NCBI GenBank assembly: GCA_028023455.1
Contig: JAQFVV010012446.1
Location: 126,001-190,000 of the forward strand
Direction: 5' to 3'
Source of the DNA: Epiperipatus broadwayi
Lineage: Eukaryota; Onychophora; Udeonychophora; Euonychophora; Peripatidae
Length of the DNA: 64,000 nucleotides
Under the pieces are notes generated by a model that was given only the letters and a program-made list of their open reading frames with translations, was not told the origin of the DNA and ran no database searches. Every line of letters begins with the position of its first letter. Position 1 is the stretch's first letter. Below, in pieces: positions 1 through 11,300 of the stretch. The position numbers were made by a program, and so were the translations under genes.

Positions 1-49
1 TAATTACTGATGTATATTGGATTTTGTAACAAATGGTCATACTGTGGGA

Positions 50-118
50 TTATTTGATATCATTTATCGCTTGGATGTGCCAGTCCTTAGAATTCAAAAT
101 GGCGGATATCACATCCTA
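50..118. repeat. Half of a small foldback repeat
   Basis: The segment has the words TTTATCGCTTGGATGTGCCA and TTCAAAATGGCG. Close versions of both occur in the palindromic element at 29.04-29.18 kb (TTTATTGCTTGGATATGTCA and TTCAAAATGGCA). It looks like one arm plus centre of that family; the other arm was not found here. Confidence 0.3.
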
Positions 119-831
119 AATCGGTACCTAATGAAACAATTAATGCAAGGATAAATCCTGTTTATCTGTTTAATTTAAAATTATAGAGAATTTGACCTTT
201 TTTTATAGTATTATTTGTTGTATTTTTTGGACATTTCAGATACATCATAATATTCTTTTCGCATGCTCTCACATACAGTGAATTTACTGTTACAGCGATT
301 GTACTCATTGTTTAATTTACTTAAATTTAAACATTATATAAAAAACTAATCCTATTTAATAAATCTTTTTTGTTTGTTTAAATAAGACTAAGACTTTTTT
401 TCATATCTATATATTTGGGGGAAAAAAAATTTTTCTAAATAAACGTTTTTAAGCAAACGATACCATTTCTACTAAAGATGAAGTGAATTTTCATTTTCTA
501 TATTCTTTAAATATAACTGAAGGTTTATGTGAATTGAATGTCAGTTTTCGTTGCTTCTTTTAATTATGTTTAAAGGACGACTTCAACAAATCATTTATTT
601 CCTTTCTCATCAGTTAATTAATTCATTAATTTACAATACATGTATAGTTTAAATATAATAAGATATAGTTAATGACAAAAATAATATACCTTCAAATTCG
701 GAAATAATTTTTAAAAGCAAAAAAAATAAATTAATGTTCTTGATATACGTGTAATTTACAAAGCTTTTTGTTTAAATAAATCTTAGTACTTTACGTATAT
801 ATGTATAGACATATATGCATATAAAAGAGGC
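119..831. other. AT-rich intergenic DNA
   Basis: I see no coding signature, inverted repeat or tandem repeat in this stretch, only A- and T-rich single-copy-looking sequence. Confidence 0.5.
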
Positions 832-1200
832 ATTGTTAAAATTGATCCTATTTGTCCTCTCTGTCATAGGCATGAAGAAACCTTTGAACATCTGATATGC
901 TCATGCCCTGGTCTCTAGATCACAAGAAGTACAATTGCCAAGCACCTCAACGTTGAATATTACTTAGTCATATCGCTCAATGACAGCATAAGAACAAGAT
1001 CAATTGCCACAATCAGATTGTCATTATTCATAAACTATGCAATTTGGACTGTAAGGTGCAGGAAAATATTCAACACCAGTGCTTTCGATGAAGAGGCTTT
1101 TACCATTAGGAAACTACAAAAAATGAAGAATCTTGACAAACTGCTAACTCCCAACTCAAGATTTTATGAAACATGGAATCTCATTAAGAACATTCAATAA
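832..1200 (+). pseudogene. LINE ORF2 C-terminal fragment (zf-RVT tail)
   Basis: Conceptual translation from 832 gives a zf-RVT-like module (CPLCHRHEETFEHLICSC, a C-x2-C ... H-x4-C pattern), then an in-frame TAG at 916-918, then about 90 open codons to the TAA ending at 1200. The tail parallels the C-terminus of the LINE at 58.8 kb: both have I-L-T/A-x-N-S-x-F-x-x-T-W near the end and the zinc module about 100 residues before the stop. It is therefore a 5'-truncated, dead copy of a related non-LTR retrotransposon. Only the extreme 3' end is present, with no reverse transcriptase motifs. About 300 bases downstream are presumed 3' UTR and AT-rich flank. Confidence 0.75.
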
Positions 1201-1529
1201 TTGCATCAGTCTGCCGAACTGACTCATTTGTCAGGCAGATTGGGTAAATACTCACCGTTATTGATGGACTGCTTAGTTTGAACATTAGACAATGGTACCA
1301 GATATCACAGTTATTATCACACATTTATTTTATCCCTTATTCTATTTGTATTAATCTATATGTCCTTATGAATTCATTAATGTATATAACATATTCATCT
1401 TGTTTGATTATCATCTTTTTACACATGTATTAGCTTATATTTTATACTTTTTTCTTTTGTACAATATATAACATATTGATTTTGCATTCAATAACTTTTA
1501 GAGAATAATAAGTGCGCTTATACGCAACT

Positions 1530-1687
1530 ATAGAAAAACTTGCTATTTCTATAAATTCAAACGGCTTAACGCTTTTGAGAACTTATGGCGTTCTCATATT
1601 CATTGCTGAGAATATGAGAAACGCCATAAGTTCTAAGCGCTAAGCTGTATTAATTCATAGAAATAACAAGCTTCTATATTCGATATA
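1530..1687. repeat. Long imperfect hairpin
   Basis: Left arm 1530-1601 and right arm 1607-1680 are reverse complements over about 70 bases with few mismatches and small gaps. The best block is AACTTATGGCGTTCTCATAT against its complement; the loop is only about 5 bases. No ORF lies inside. It could be a small MITE or a foldback. I see no clear target duplication. Confidence 0.7.
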
Positions 1688-1689
1688 GA

Positions 1690-3360
1690 AGTTTAAACAG
1701 TTAACGTCATTACATACAATAAAAGTAAATATTTCTGGGCTGGAGTTTTATCCATAATTTATTGTTAGGCTTGGTAATTCTTTGATATATCAACAACACA
1801 TATATGCTTTAGAGTTTTTTTTTCTTATCATTAGTTTTTTTCTTCCTTTTTCTTTTTAAACGCGTGTCTTCACGAAGCAGGTATCTACGGGTAAGAACCA
1901 AACTAAGAAAAATGTGTACGTCTTAATACATCAATTACCGGAACAAACTGTTTTAATGAAACTTGATAATGACTACAGAATGTAGTTGAAACGTTGTTAC
2001 GGAGAAAAAATAAAATTATAGTTTGAATAAAGTTTTAAAAAGAAAAAGGAAGAATGTATATTTTATATATTTATTATGTTGTAGCTATAATTTAAAAAGA
2101 ACCAGAAGAAGTGAAAAGTTGTATATATAATTATATTTTTTTCTTTTCCAAGCCAAAGATAAAATGTTAAAAAAAAACTTCCTTGAGAGGATATAATTTT
2201 CGGCTTCTGTCATACAGTTTTGTTGAGTGCAAGTCTGCCTAAACATTTGCGCAAAAAAAAAAAAATCATCATTTTTCCTTTACTTGGATTATGAGTTCGC
2301 ACTTATTTCAAATAATATTTCAAGTTAATAAATGTGGGATACCAAGATTGACTTCAGGCAGTCTGTGTTTTTTTCCCTTAGTCATTAAACTTAATCAAGT
2401 TCAAAGACGAATTAAGAGTGAAGAATTAAGAAATCAGAATCAAGAATCAACTCATACTTATCCGACTGACTTCTGATTTCACGATCTCTGTTTTCATACG
2501 CTTAGATAAATTAATTACATTTTTAATTACAAGAAAATAATTTAATTACTTGATTGATTAAATGTCTTTAATCTGGAATAAAACTATATTATCTATCTAA
2601 TTATACTTTATATCCTTATTCCATTGTCTCCAAACACAAACTGCAACCTTAAAATTTAAATAAACGTAATCTTTTTAATCTCATTTTTTTTCATATAATT
2701 TACATCGAAATGTAGATGTTTCAGTTAAACTTTACTTTTAAAATCTATTTTTTGTTAATCTACCTTAATTATGTTGTTTTTGAAATAAGCACCCGTATCC
2801 ACATTAATTTAAACCTTTTTCTTTTTTAAACTAGATTACAAAAAAAAAAAAATCATTTTTTATAAGAAAAACTAGTTACATTATTTTAGCCCATTCATTT
2901 TAATTTTTTTTAAAATCGTAAACCTTTCATGTGTTAATAGTAAAATATATTACATTACAGTGAGAAGGTAAAATTTCTCGACAGCGCTCAGCCACTTTAA
3001 CATTACAAGTCCTATCTTAGCTTCATCATTGACCGCGTTCCAGCGTACTTAGACGTAGTACTTGTTTAATTGGGAAATCTAGGGTTCTTTCCTTCTTATA
3101 TTATTGTTTCTAAAATTTACTATACAATTTTTTTTTTTGTAATAACTCCATTAAAAAATTTCAATGTTACTTTTTTACTAGCCCTCTTCACAATTTCTGT
3201 TATCCAGTTCTTCCCATCTTGTAAGATCGCATGGCTGACTATGAATCTATTTTCAATACTAATATTATACTACTTTATAGATGAAATAAAAGAAAGTCAG
3301 TTGTCACGTGTATGTATGTATATATATACATAGCTTATATTTAAAAATATGTAAAATTAT
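1690..3360. other. AT-rich intergenic DNA
   Basis: No supportable gene. Short open frames here have no recognisable motif. At about 1965-2000 there is a short stem (ACTAC/GTAGT) followed by TGAAACG, resembling the tail of some animal repeats, but it does not meet the hammerhead consensus. Confidence 0.4.
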
Positions 3361-3362
3361 GA

Positions 3363-3577
3363 CAAGCTTTTTTTAAAAAAAAATTATGATAAATGCTACT
3401 ACAAGAGAAGGCATTCAAATCGACTTTATTTAGGAATGTCCCTATCTCCAGACGGTTTTGCTTTCTTCAGTGAGGAGTTAGGACACCAGATTCAAAAAAA
3501 CAACTCAAGCTAAGCATTATCTAATAGTTAATTTTCAATAAGAATATCTAAAACCTTTAGACTACATGTCTTTAAAG
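3363..3577 (-). repeat. Hammerhead-family repeat, copy 1 (degenerate)
   Basis: From CAAGCTTTTTTT at 3363 it shares ATGATAAATGCTACTACAAG, GAGAAGGCATTCAAATC and later the 'AAACCTTTAGAC' and 'ACATGTCTTTAAA' blocks with the element at 39.1-39.5 kb, in minus orientation. On the minus strand, 3435-3480 reads TCCTCA-CTGAAGA followed by a shortened segment and CCGTC-TGGAGA. The stem II and GAAA parts of the ribozyme have been lost by a deletion of about 9 bases, so it should not cleave. The copy is interrupted at 3578 by a hAT element. Confidence 0.65.
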
Positions 3578-3788
3578 CAGCAGTTCTCAACCTGTGGGTC
3601 ATGACCTCTTTGAGAGTCTAACAACCCTTTCACAGGGATCGCCTAAGACTATTGGAAAACATATTTCCAATTCATACCAGTAGCAAAATTGGTTATAAAA
3701 TAACAAAAATAATTTTAAGATTGGGAGTCACTACAACATAAGGAAGTTTATTAAGGGGTCACAGCATTAGGAAGATTGAGAACCACTG
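3578..3788. mobile_element. hAT non-autonomous element (SPIN/URR1-like)
   Basis: The ends are CAGCAGTTCTCAACC and ...GAGAACCACTG, an imperfect inverted pair, flanked by 8-bp repeats CTTTAAAG (3570-3577) and CGTTAAAG (3789-3796) with one mismatch. Length is 211 bp with no coding sequence. Internal words such as CCTTTCACAGGGATCGCCTA, ATTCATACCAGTAGCAAAAT and AAGGGGTCACAGCATTAGGA closely resemble, from memory, the vertebrate URR1/SPIN-type hAT-Charlie MITEs. The hAT assignment rests on TIR plus 8-bp duplication; the cross-phylum match needs a search. It sits inside the hammerhead-family repeat copy 1. Confidence 0.8.
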
Positions 3789-3796
3789 CGTTAAAG

Positions 3797-6174
3797 TCAT
3801 ATATGTTTGTAATACCAACAAATTTAATACTAAACAAAGTGGGGTTTATTGCGGAGGGGGAAGGGGGTTAAAATTAAAGTAAAGTAAAAATAGACATTGA
3901 ATTGATTATTCTTAGTTTTAAAAGTTTTTTTGAAATAAGATTACAAACATAAAGGATCTATTGTTACCTGAAAGAGAATATTTCTAATACCAAAGAAATT
4001 CAATTAATGCAAATGTTTATCCTTAAATTTGTAAAAGTCAAATCTAAGCTGATTAACTTATTTATCCGCTCAAGATGTCTATATTCCTCTGCATTAGCTA
4101 AAAGATTCCAGAAAAAATAAAAGTAAAGATATATAGAGAGATTCTGTAGCAGAGCAGAAAGTTATCTCTTCCTCATCAACTGTGAAGACTATATTAGAAG
4201 CAGATAACGTTAATTAAGCAACGAAAAAACATTAGGGGGGGGGGATCTTTCCGAGGCTTTCCGACACCTAGGTCCTTAAGCTGCCTAGGGAATTAGGGTT
4301 GTTGCTTCTTATTGTGATTTTATAGACCTCAAAAGTAGTATAGACTTAAGGAAAAGACTTTAAAGGTAGTAAGAAATTATATACCATTTCTAAAAGTATA
4401 TTAAGGATTAACAATAGGAATAATTAATGATAAAACCAAATATATTAATATTACACTATTTTGTACTAATATGTCATATAAAATCTAATATTGCAAATCT
4501 TAGCAAATCGAAACAATAGCCTACATTGAAATAATTTACTCTTTTATTGTTATACAATAAGATTTGTACTAAATATTCATTATAAAAATATCTAAATATA
4601 ATTTTTGAATGGCTTACAGATTTTACCTTATTTAAGATCCTGTTGTATATAAAATTATAATCAAAATATAAGTCAAACACCTTACTTTTAATTCCATTTC
4701 CCCATCCCATCCCCTCTTCACACACACCCCTCCTTATATCTATAGTTGATATGGACTTTTCCGCAAAAAATGATAAAGAATTCTTAATTAAAGTTTGGAG
4801 ATTAATTATTTAAAGATAAAATGCTAACATTTCATGGTTAGAAATAAAAATTCATGTAAAAAAATTTAGAAATATATTATAAAACACTAAAAATAACAAA
4901 CCAAACTTGCTTTAAAATTAAAAGCATTGGAAAAGAAATTGCATTAAAAAAAACAAATGCAATTTTAAGCAATGTTATTTTGAGTTAATGCCCACTATAT
5001 TTTATTTTGGTTAGAAAATAAACCAGATAATATAATATTTATTTGAGAAAGTATTTTTCATTTTTTAAGTTTGTTTTCCTGAATTTTTGAAAAAACACCA
5101 AAGCCTTTGCACAAGTCATAAACTTTAGTAACATGTATTTTAGGAACTTCTCTAATGTTTACAAAAATTGAAAATATATTGTTATAATCTGAAAAATATT
5201 GTAAATTAGTAAATAAACGATTTCTCGTGATCGTATAACGTTATATCAATATAAAATGACAAAAAGAGGTTTGATTCAAAACAGGATTGTTTAGCTCTCC
5301 GGTCTATACTGCTGAGATAAATCGTCCACGAAATTATAAATTATAATCGCGTTAGTTTATCGAAATTTGAAGTTATTTATTTTTAATAAAGTAAATACAT
5401 TCTTAACAATTGCCCCCGCCCCCACACATTCCTAATTAATAATAAAGAAAACATAGCTTCATTTTTGTTTTATCAACATTTTTTTTTTAATTTAAAGAAA
5501 GAAGATGAAAAGAATGTACAGTGTATCTTCTATTTTCAATAAGAAAAAAATGCACCTATACAGAGACTTGCACCTTTAATTCCTTTAAAGCTAATAGAAT
5601 TAGTAAGATAAAAGCCAATTTGAATCCACAATTTATTTACGACTTAAAACATTCTTAATTTTTGCTTGTGTGATTAGCTTTTTAACAAAAATCTTTGTCA
5701 AAACCTATGCGCATGTTGAGTGAAAATGCAAGTGTCGTCTTATACATTCATCGACTAACTTCACTACACACAATGTCTCAATTTGTGAAGAATCGATTTT
5801 CGCTTGAAGTAACTACGCAGGGCGAAAAATGCATTTGTTTTAAATATAGCTATCTAATCTAGTATTAGTATGTTGTTATTATTTTTTTAATTCTGGTAGT
5901 CATTCTAAAATTTCTTAATAACCATGAGGTGTATCTTACTCCTGGACTAAATCATTTATACATGGCCACAGTAATAAAAGTATTATATATATATTACAAA
6001 AATAGGGTTATCCATTCAAAAAGTTGTCAAATTCTTATATCAAATTAATGTAATTAACTGAATGTTTATACCTTCTATCGTTAAAAAAAAAACGATTAAC
6101 TTATTATATGAATATTATTTTTATTATTACAGCCATCAAATTTGTTTTGAAACAATCAATTACTATAGTAAACA
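3797..6174. other. AT-rich intergenic DNA with a G-tract
   Basis: No gene is supportable. A run of ten or more G occurs near 4233, next to a short GC-richer patch (ACACCTAGG, GCTGCCTAGG). Nothing else stands out. Confidence 0.4.
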
Positions 6175-6256
6175 CATATATGTCAATGAATACATCAAAC
6201 TTTTTAAAACTTGAAAAAAAGAAAAAGAAGTTTGATATATTCATTGACGTATATGG
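6175..6256. repeat. Small inverted repeat
   Basis: CATATATGTCAATGAATACA...TCAAACTT (left, 6175-6202) pairs with AAGTTTGATATATTCATTGA...CGTATATG (right, 6227-6255). This gives about 28-bp arms around a purine-rich loop. It may be a tiny MITE or a structured spacer. Confidence 0.6.
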
Positions 6257-6719
6257 AAAATTATGAACTATTTGTGAAAAGAAAAAAATTGTAGATATTT
6301 TAAATTCATTCATTTAAACACATATATCTGGAGAAAAATAAATACTGTATTAATAAAAATATAATGGTAAAGGCTTTACCTGCATTTACGGTCCCATCCA
6401 CGTCTTCATTTCTTGAATTAACGATATCATGAGATTCTGTACTTTCTACAACACTGTCTTCCATATTTATGCCTGATATTATTAATAAATGTATTGTTTT
6501 TTTTTGTTCTAACTCTTGATGGCTTTGACGCAGAATAATGAATGTCCACTATCTCACTTGATTACTTTTATATAACAGTTGTTTTTTAATTAGTACACTA
6601 TTTAAAGAAGATTAAAAGGTCACCAGGGGTCAAAATATCTTTATGAAAAAATAAGATAACCAATCATACAGATATTGCTATGAGTCAACATGTAATTAGA
6701 ATGATGACGTTTTCCACCC

Positions 6720-7325
6720 AAATATTTAAACACTAATGCTTTTTTTTTGTTTTGAGATTTTATTTTATTGATGAATATTTTTGTTGTATTCGACTTTGAA
6801 CAACTTACTTTTTACTACAATAAATTTATGTGAATAACATATATCTTTTTTACCATCAAAAGTTAAAAAAAACAGCCTCCATTTACAGCATTTCCAGTTT
6901 AGGATAGAACAGTAGCTTGTTTTCACATTAATGTTAAATTATTTATTTATTTTAAAAAAGCTACAAAAAAGTGTATCTATATTAAAGATCAGCACAGCAA
7001 TCACGTGATTTTATGACGTTGATCTGACGTCATCTATATTTATTTAGGATTAGGAAGAGTCAACATATTGTTTACATGTTGTTGTTTTCCATGCCGTGCA
7101 ATAAAAACTTTTTTTTCTGGAATTTTTATTTTATTGATTAAAAAACTTTATTGAATTGGATTTTTGAATTTCTAAGCTTTTACTAAAATAATTTTATGTA
7201 GAAACAACCGTCAGAAGTATAAATAGCCTTTTATTGAGTATGCTTTGTTTCTTTCTAGCCATATTTTTTTTGCAATCTAAGAAAGAGTAGCTGCTATTTT
7301 CACATTAATGTTGAAAATATTAATA
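6720..7325. repeat. Two diverged direct copies
   Basis: Segments near 6735-6945 and 7095-7320 share the order 'TTTTATTTTATTGAT ... AATTTTATGT ... TTTTCACATTAATGTT'. They look like old tandem copies about 370 bp apart. No coding content. Confidence 0.3.
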
Positions 7326-7507
7326 GTAGTCATGTAAAGAATGATCGGAAACTTTGCTATTTTATAAACCCGATTTAAGTTTATTAAATTACCTTGTGAA
7401 TATAAAACATATTATGCATTAATTGTAGACTGCCGTTTTTGGGGGTTAATTTTATTTAATAGATCAAAGATGGTTTTTTTTTTTTTTAAAGCCCTGTTTA
7501 GAGCAGG

Positions 7508-7580
7508 AATCGGTAAATTACTGCCTAGGGCCACTTCCAGCCCGCAAGTGTTTTTCTCTGGCCTTGATATGCCGTACTGC
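7508..7580. repeat. hAT-like left terminus fragment
   Basis: CAGGAATCGGTAAATTACTG followed by CCTAGGGCCAC and CCAGCCCGC resembles the CAGGGGTCGGCAAACTACGG-type terminus of hAT MITEs. No matching right end or target duplication was identified, so this is a relic. Confidence 0.4.
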
Positions 7581-7834
7581 TTGAAATGAAAACATCGTGA
7601 TGAATTATAATTAACAAATAGTAAACCTTATTTTTCTATCTTCTTATAACCAACAAATAAAACAAAAGGTTATTTTTTAATTATATAATATTGCATCTAG
7701 AAATGTGAAACTAAAAACATTTTATACCAGTAAAAGCGGGGAAATTTTTCATTTTTGTATATAAAAACCTTAAAATCGTCTTACTTTTTTTCTTCAACAG
7801 ATTAACAACAATTTTATTAATTAAAAATAGTTTT

Positions 7835-8191
7835 AAACTGTGATAAACAGAGTAGCAAAAATTCAAAAAACATTAACCACAAAAACTATTTTTATATTGT
7901 TTATCAATATAAAAAATCTAAAAGTGATTCACAACTTAATTCTGTTTTTTCACATCATGAAAATAGTGGTGGAAATGAGTTTTATCATCAAAATATCAGT
8001 ATTTTGTGCAATGAATCAAATGATAGAAAGAGGAAGTTGAAAGAGGTTTGGTTTATTGCGATGTCTAAAAATGTTATCAATCCGCTAACACTAGCGTTCC
8101 ACTGAGCATGCTCTGGAATATTAACCGTTCCGTTCCAATATGTTTTGTGGTTAATGTTTTTGAATTTTTGCTACTCTGTTTATCACAGTTT
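7835..8191. mobile_element. TIR MITE with ~49-bp inverted ends
   Basis: Bases 7835-7884 (AAACTGTGATAAACAGAGTA, GCAAAAATTCAAAAAACATT, AACCACAAAA) are an almost exact reverse complement of 8143-8191. The interior is about 260 bp. A 66-codon open frame overlaps the left TIR and has no recognised motif. The flanking T-T-A / T-A-T context would fit a TA target (Tc1/mariner-like), but this is not proven. Confidence 0.75.
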
Positions 8192-8394
8192 ATACTTGAA
8201 AAACAGAGTTTTTGTATTATTTATTAATTTCATAAAAGTATTTTTAATTAAAAATCGTTTTAAACTGAAAGAATAGAAGAAAATTCATTTTTACGAAAAA
8301 CTTTAAAATTTGCGTTATACAGACAATGGACAATTTTTTGTTTCTTAATTTCATAAAAGTATTTTTAAAAAACAATTTCATAAACTTTTCTTAG

Positions 8395-11300
8395 TGGTGT
8401 GTTATTATGCACTGTAGCTTTTCCTTTTCCGGAGTCAGAAACATTTCAGCCACTGTGCCCAGAGAAATCTGTTAGCTACCTTTCTTCCCCTTCCATTCCC
8501 CACCCTAAGTTTTACCCATATTCTTTTCTGTCCTGCTCCATCCTATTTCCACAACATAATCTTTGTCAACTCTATGGTCTTTATATCGAAATCCCCTCTC
8601 AAACCCAGCATAAAAACCATAAACCCACTTTCTGTATAATCACTTTGTTTATATTTATTCTCCCACAATTTTATTATTTGTAGCCTTACTGCTTGTAGAC
8701 ATTTACATTCAATTAACAAATGCCTAATATTCTCTACGCCTTCATTACATAAATTTCTGATTAAATCACCCATATTTTTCCATTTATGTGTATATTCCCT
8801 TAATGCTAAAGATTCTATTTGAGCCTTAAACAGTAAACTATTTTTCTTGCTATTATCATAAATTAACTCACACCCAATATTCTATTTATTTCTATCTATA
8901 TTTAAACTCTTTCCTCTCCATACTAGTACTTCATCTCTCTAACTCCCTATTTTTATTAGTGTGTCTATTTTTCTATTCTATTCCTTGCCACTATAAGAAT
9001 CAACAATTCTCCTAAAACAATCATCCCTCCTTTTGTATTTGTATACTGACATAATTCTTTACCCAAATCTTTAGCATACCATACTCTTTTCCACTCATGT
9101 TTTTGCCTGTCCTTTACTCATAACACAACTAAATATTATTTTGGCTATTCTTTTATTATACATATATTGACATCTACTGAACATTTTCATTTTGCTTTTT
9201 GCATCTCTTATATAAAAACTTGGCCATCCCATTTTTCCTTCAATTGCCTCTTTTGCCATTCAAACATCTGCACCCAATGCATGTCTTCCTGCTTCCATTT
9301 GTACTTTTTCTAAATAATCTAGTACCCCATTACTAACAAATAACACACCATTTCAATATGTTAACCCTGCTACTGCCACTCCCTTCCATACAATTCTAGC
9401 TGCATCTTTTCTTTGCTTCATTTATCAATTTTTTTCTCCCATTCATCCAAGCAATTTCTCTGATTACTTAAAACAATTCCCAAATAGTTATACTTATTCA
9501 CCACATTTAACTTTATATCCTCCAATAAAAAATATTTATCTTCTCTTTCCCCAACATTTATCACTATTACTTTTGATTTTTCTTCACTATATTTAATCCT
9601 CATCTCTTTACTCATCCTTGTGTATGTCTTCAGCATAACTTGCATACCTTACTTTCTATGCTTAAGAAGATATTCACAAATAAAAGACTCAATAAGGTAT
9701 ATACTCCCTTGCAACTTATTAATGGTAACTCTACCCCTCTTCCTAGTTTTTCTATTGCTCTCTCCATTTATCGCAAATATAGCAAAAACAAAATTGGTGA
9801 TGTAAGGCATCCCTGCCTTATTCCCTCCCCATTTTTAACCTTCACTGATTCTATACTTTCTAATTGATATGTATAATAATTAGTTTCATACAATTTCTTA
9901 ATAAGATCCACTAAAACTCCCATAATTCTGCAAATTTATTAAATTTACTCATAATCTATTTCTATTTACTCTATCATATGCCTTCTCTACATCTATAAAA
10001 ACCATATATAACTGTTTACCTGTATTCCTATTTGTATCTCTAATTTGAGTGACTACAAATAACCTATCTCCTATACTGAGTATCCAATCAAATACTTCCT
10101 TGCATTTCTCCCACTATTATTTTCTTCCATCCATTTTGCACCCTTTCAGCTGCCATAAATGTGAAAACTTTATATAACAATGATGTTACCACTATTGGTC
10201 TATAATTATTGAACTTTCTATGATCCTTAGTCTTTACCTTTTCCTTTAAATAGCAGCCTTATTCTTGTATTACTCCAGCTACCTGAACTTTGGTGTCATC
10301 TTATTAAAGCATGTTTCCTAAATTCATCACCATCTCTGCTACCCACCCATCTAAACATCTTGCTTTTTTTTTTTACTTTTCAATTTCTTCCCTGCCTCAT
10401 TATATTATTTCCATTACTGTATGCTTTTATGTTTGTTATCACTCTGTCCTTCACATCTAACATCTTTTCTATATCCATCATGTACTTATTTAAGATTGTC
10501 TCTAATTCTTCTCTAGAACTACATTCTATTCCTTCATAATCTAGTAATATTATTTATCTCTCCCCTACATTTCTTCTTTTAATATATTTCCAAAGTTTTT
10601 ACTCCCACCTTTTACACTTTTATTAATATCCTCCAACAATTTACTATTTAACATCATTCTCTCTATAATTATCTATTTTAGACAACTTTTTTTTTTAAAA
10701 AAAAATCCATTTAACATTAACATGTTTTTCACTTTCTTTGTTTTTAATAGCACATTTATATTCTCTGTATTATTTCCCCTCTCTTTTACACTTTTACTAA
10801 CTCTCACTTTTCTATTACTTTTATTCTTCTGAATATTCTTACCTAAAATCCTATTTGTCAATTTTCTACTTCACCACAACAGCCCTTATACCACCTCCAC
10901 CCCCCAACAAACTCTTCCATGATTTCTTCTATTTTTATTGTATATTTTTCTAACTTATTCTTATCATTCATTCTCAATCCACATCTTTCACTATTCTTTC
11001 TACTTTTACTGTTATTTTCCATCACATTATTAACCATTTCTATTATAAAAAATTATGATCACTATTACATACTCTCTCTTCATTACCAAACACAGTTATT
11101 GTCCATAGTTTATTCATTTCCTTTTTTTCTCTACAAATACATAATTTATTGTTTGAAATATATTGTTCTAGATAGTATATTATCCCTCATAAATATTTGA
11201 TAAATTTTCAATGCTCACATTTATTCTCTGGCAAAAATTCTTCAAAAGCTGTCCATTTTTATTATCCACATCAGCAATTTCTTCAATATGCCTATTCATA

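Noticed and set aside
1960-2005. TTGATAATGACTACAGAATG ... TGAAACG as a ribozyme
   Set aside because: The stem ACTAC/GTAGT and GAAA-like word are present, but the CUGANGA core is not; it looks like the tail of a common repeat.
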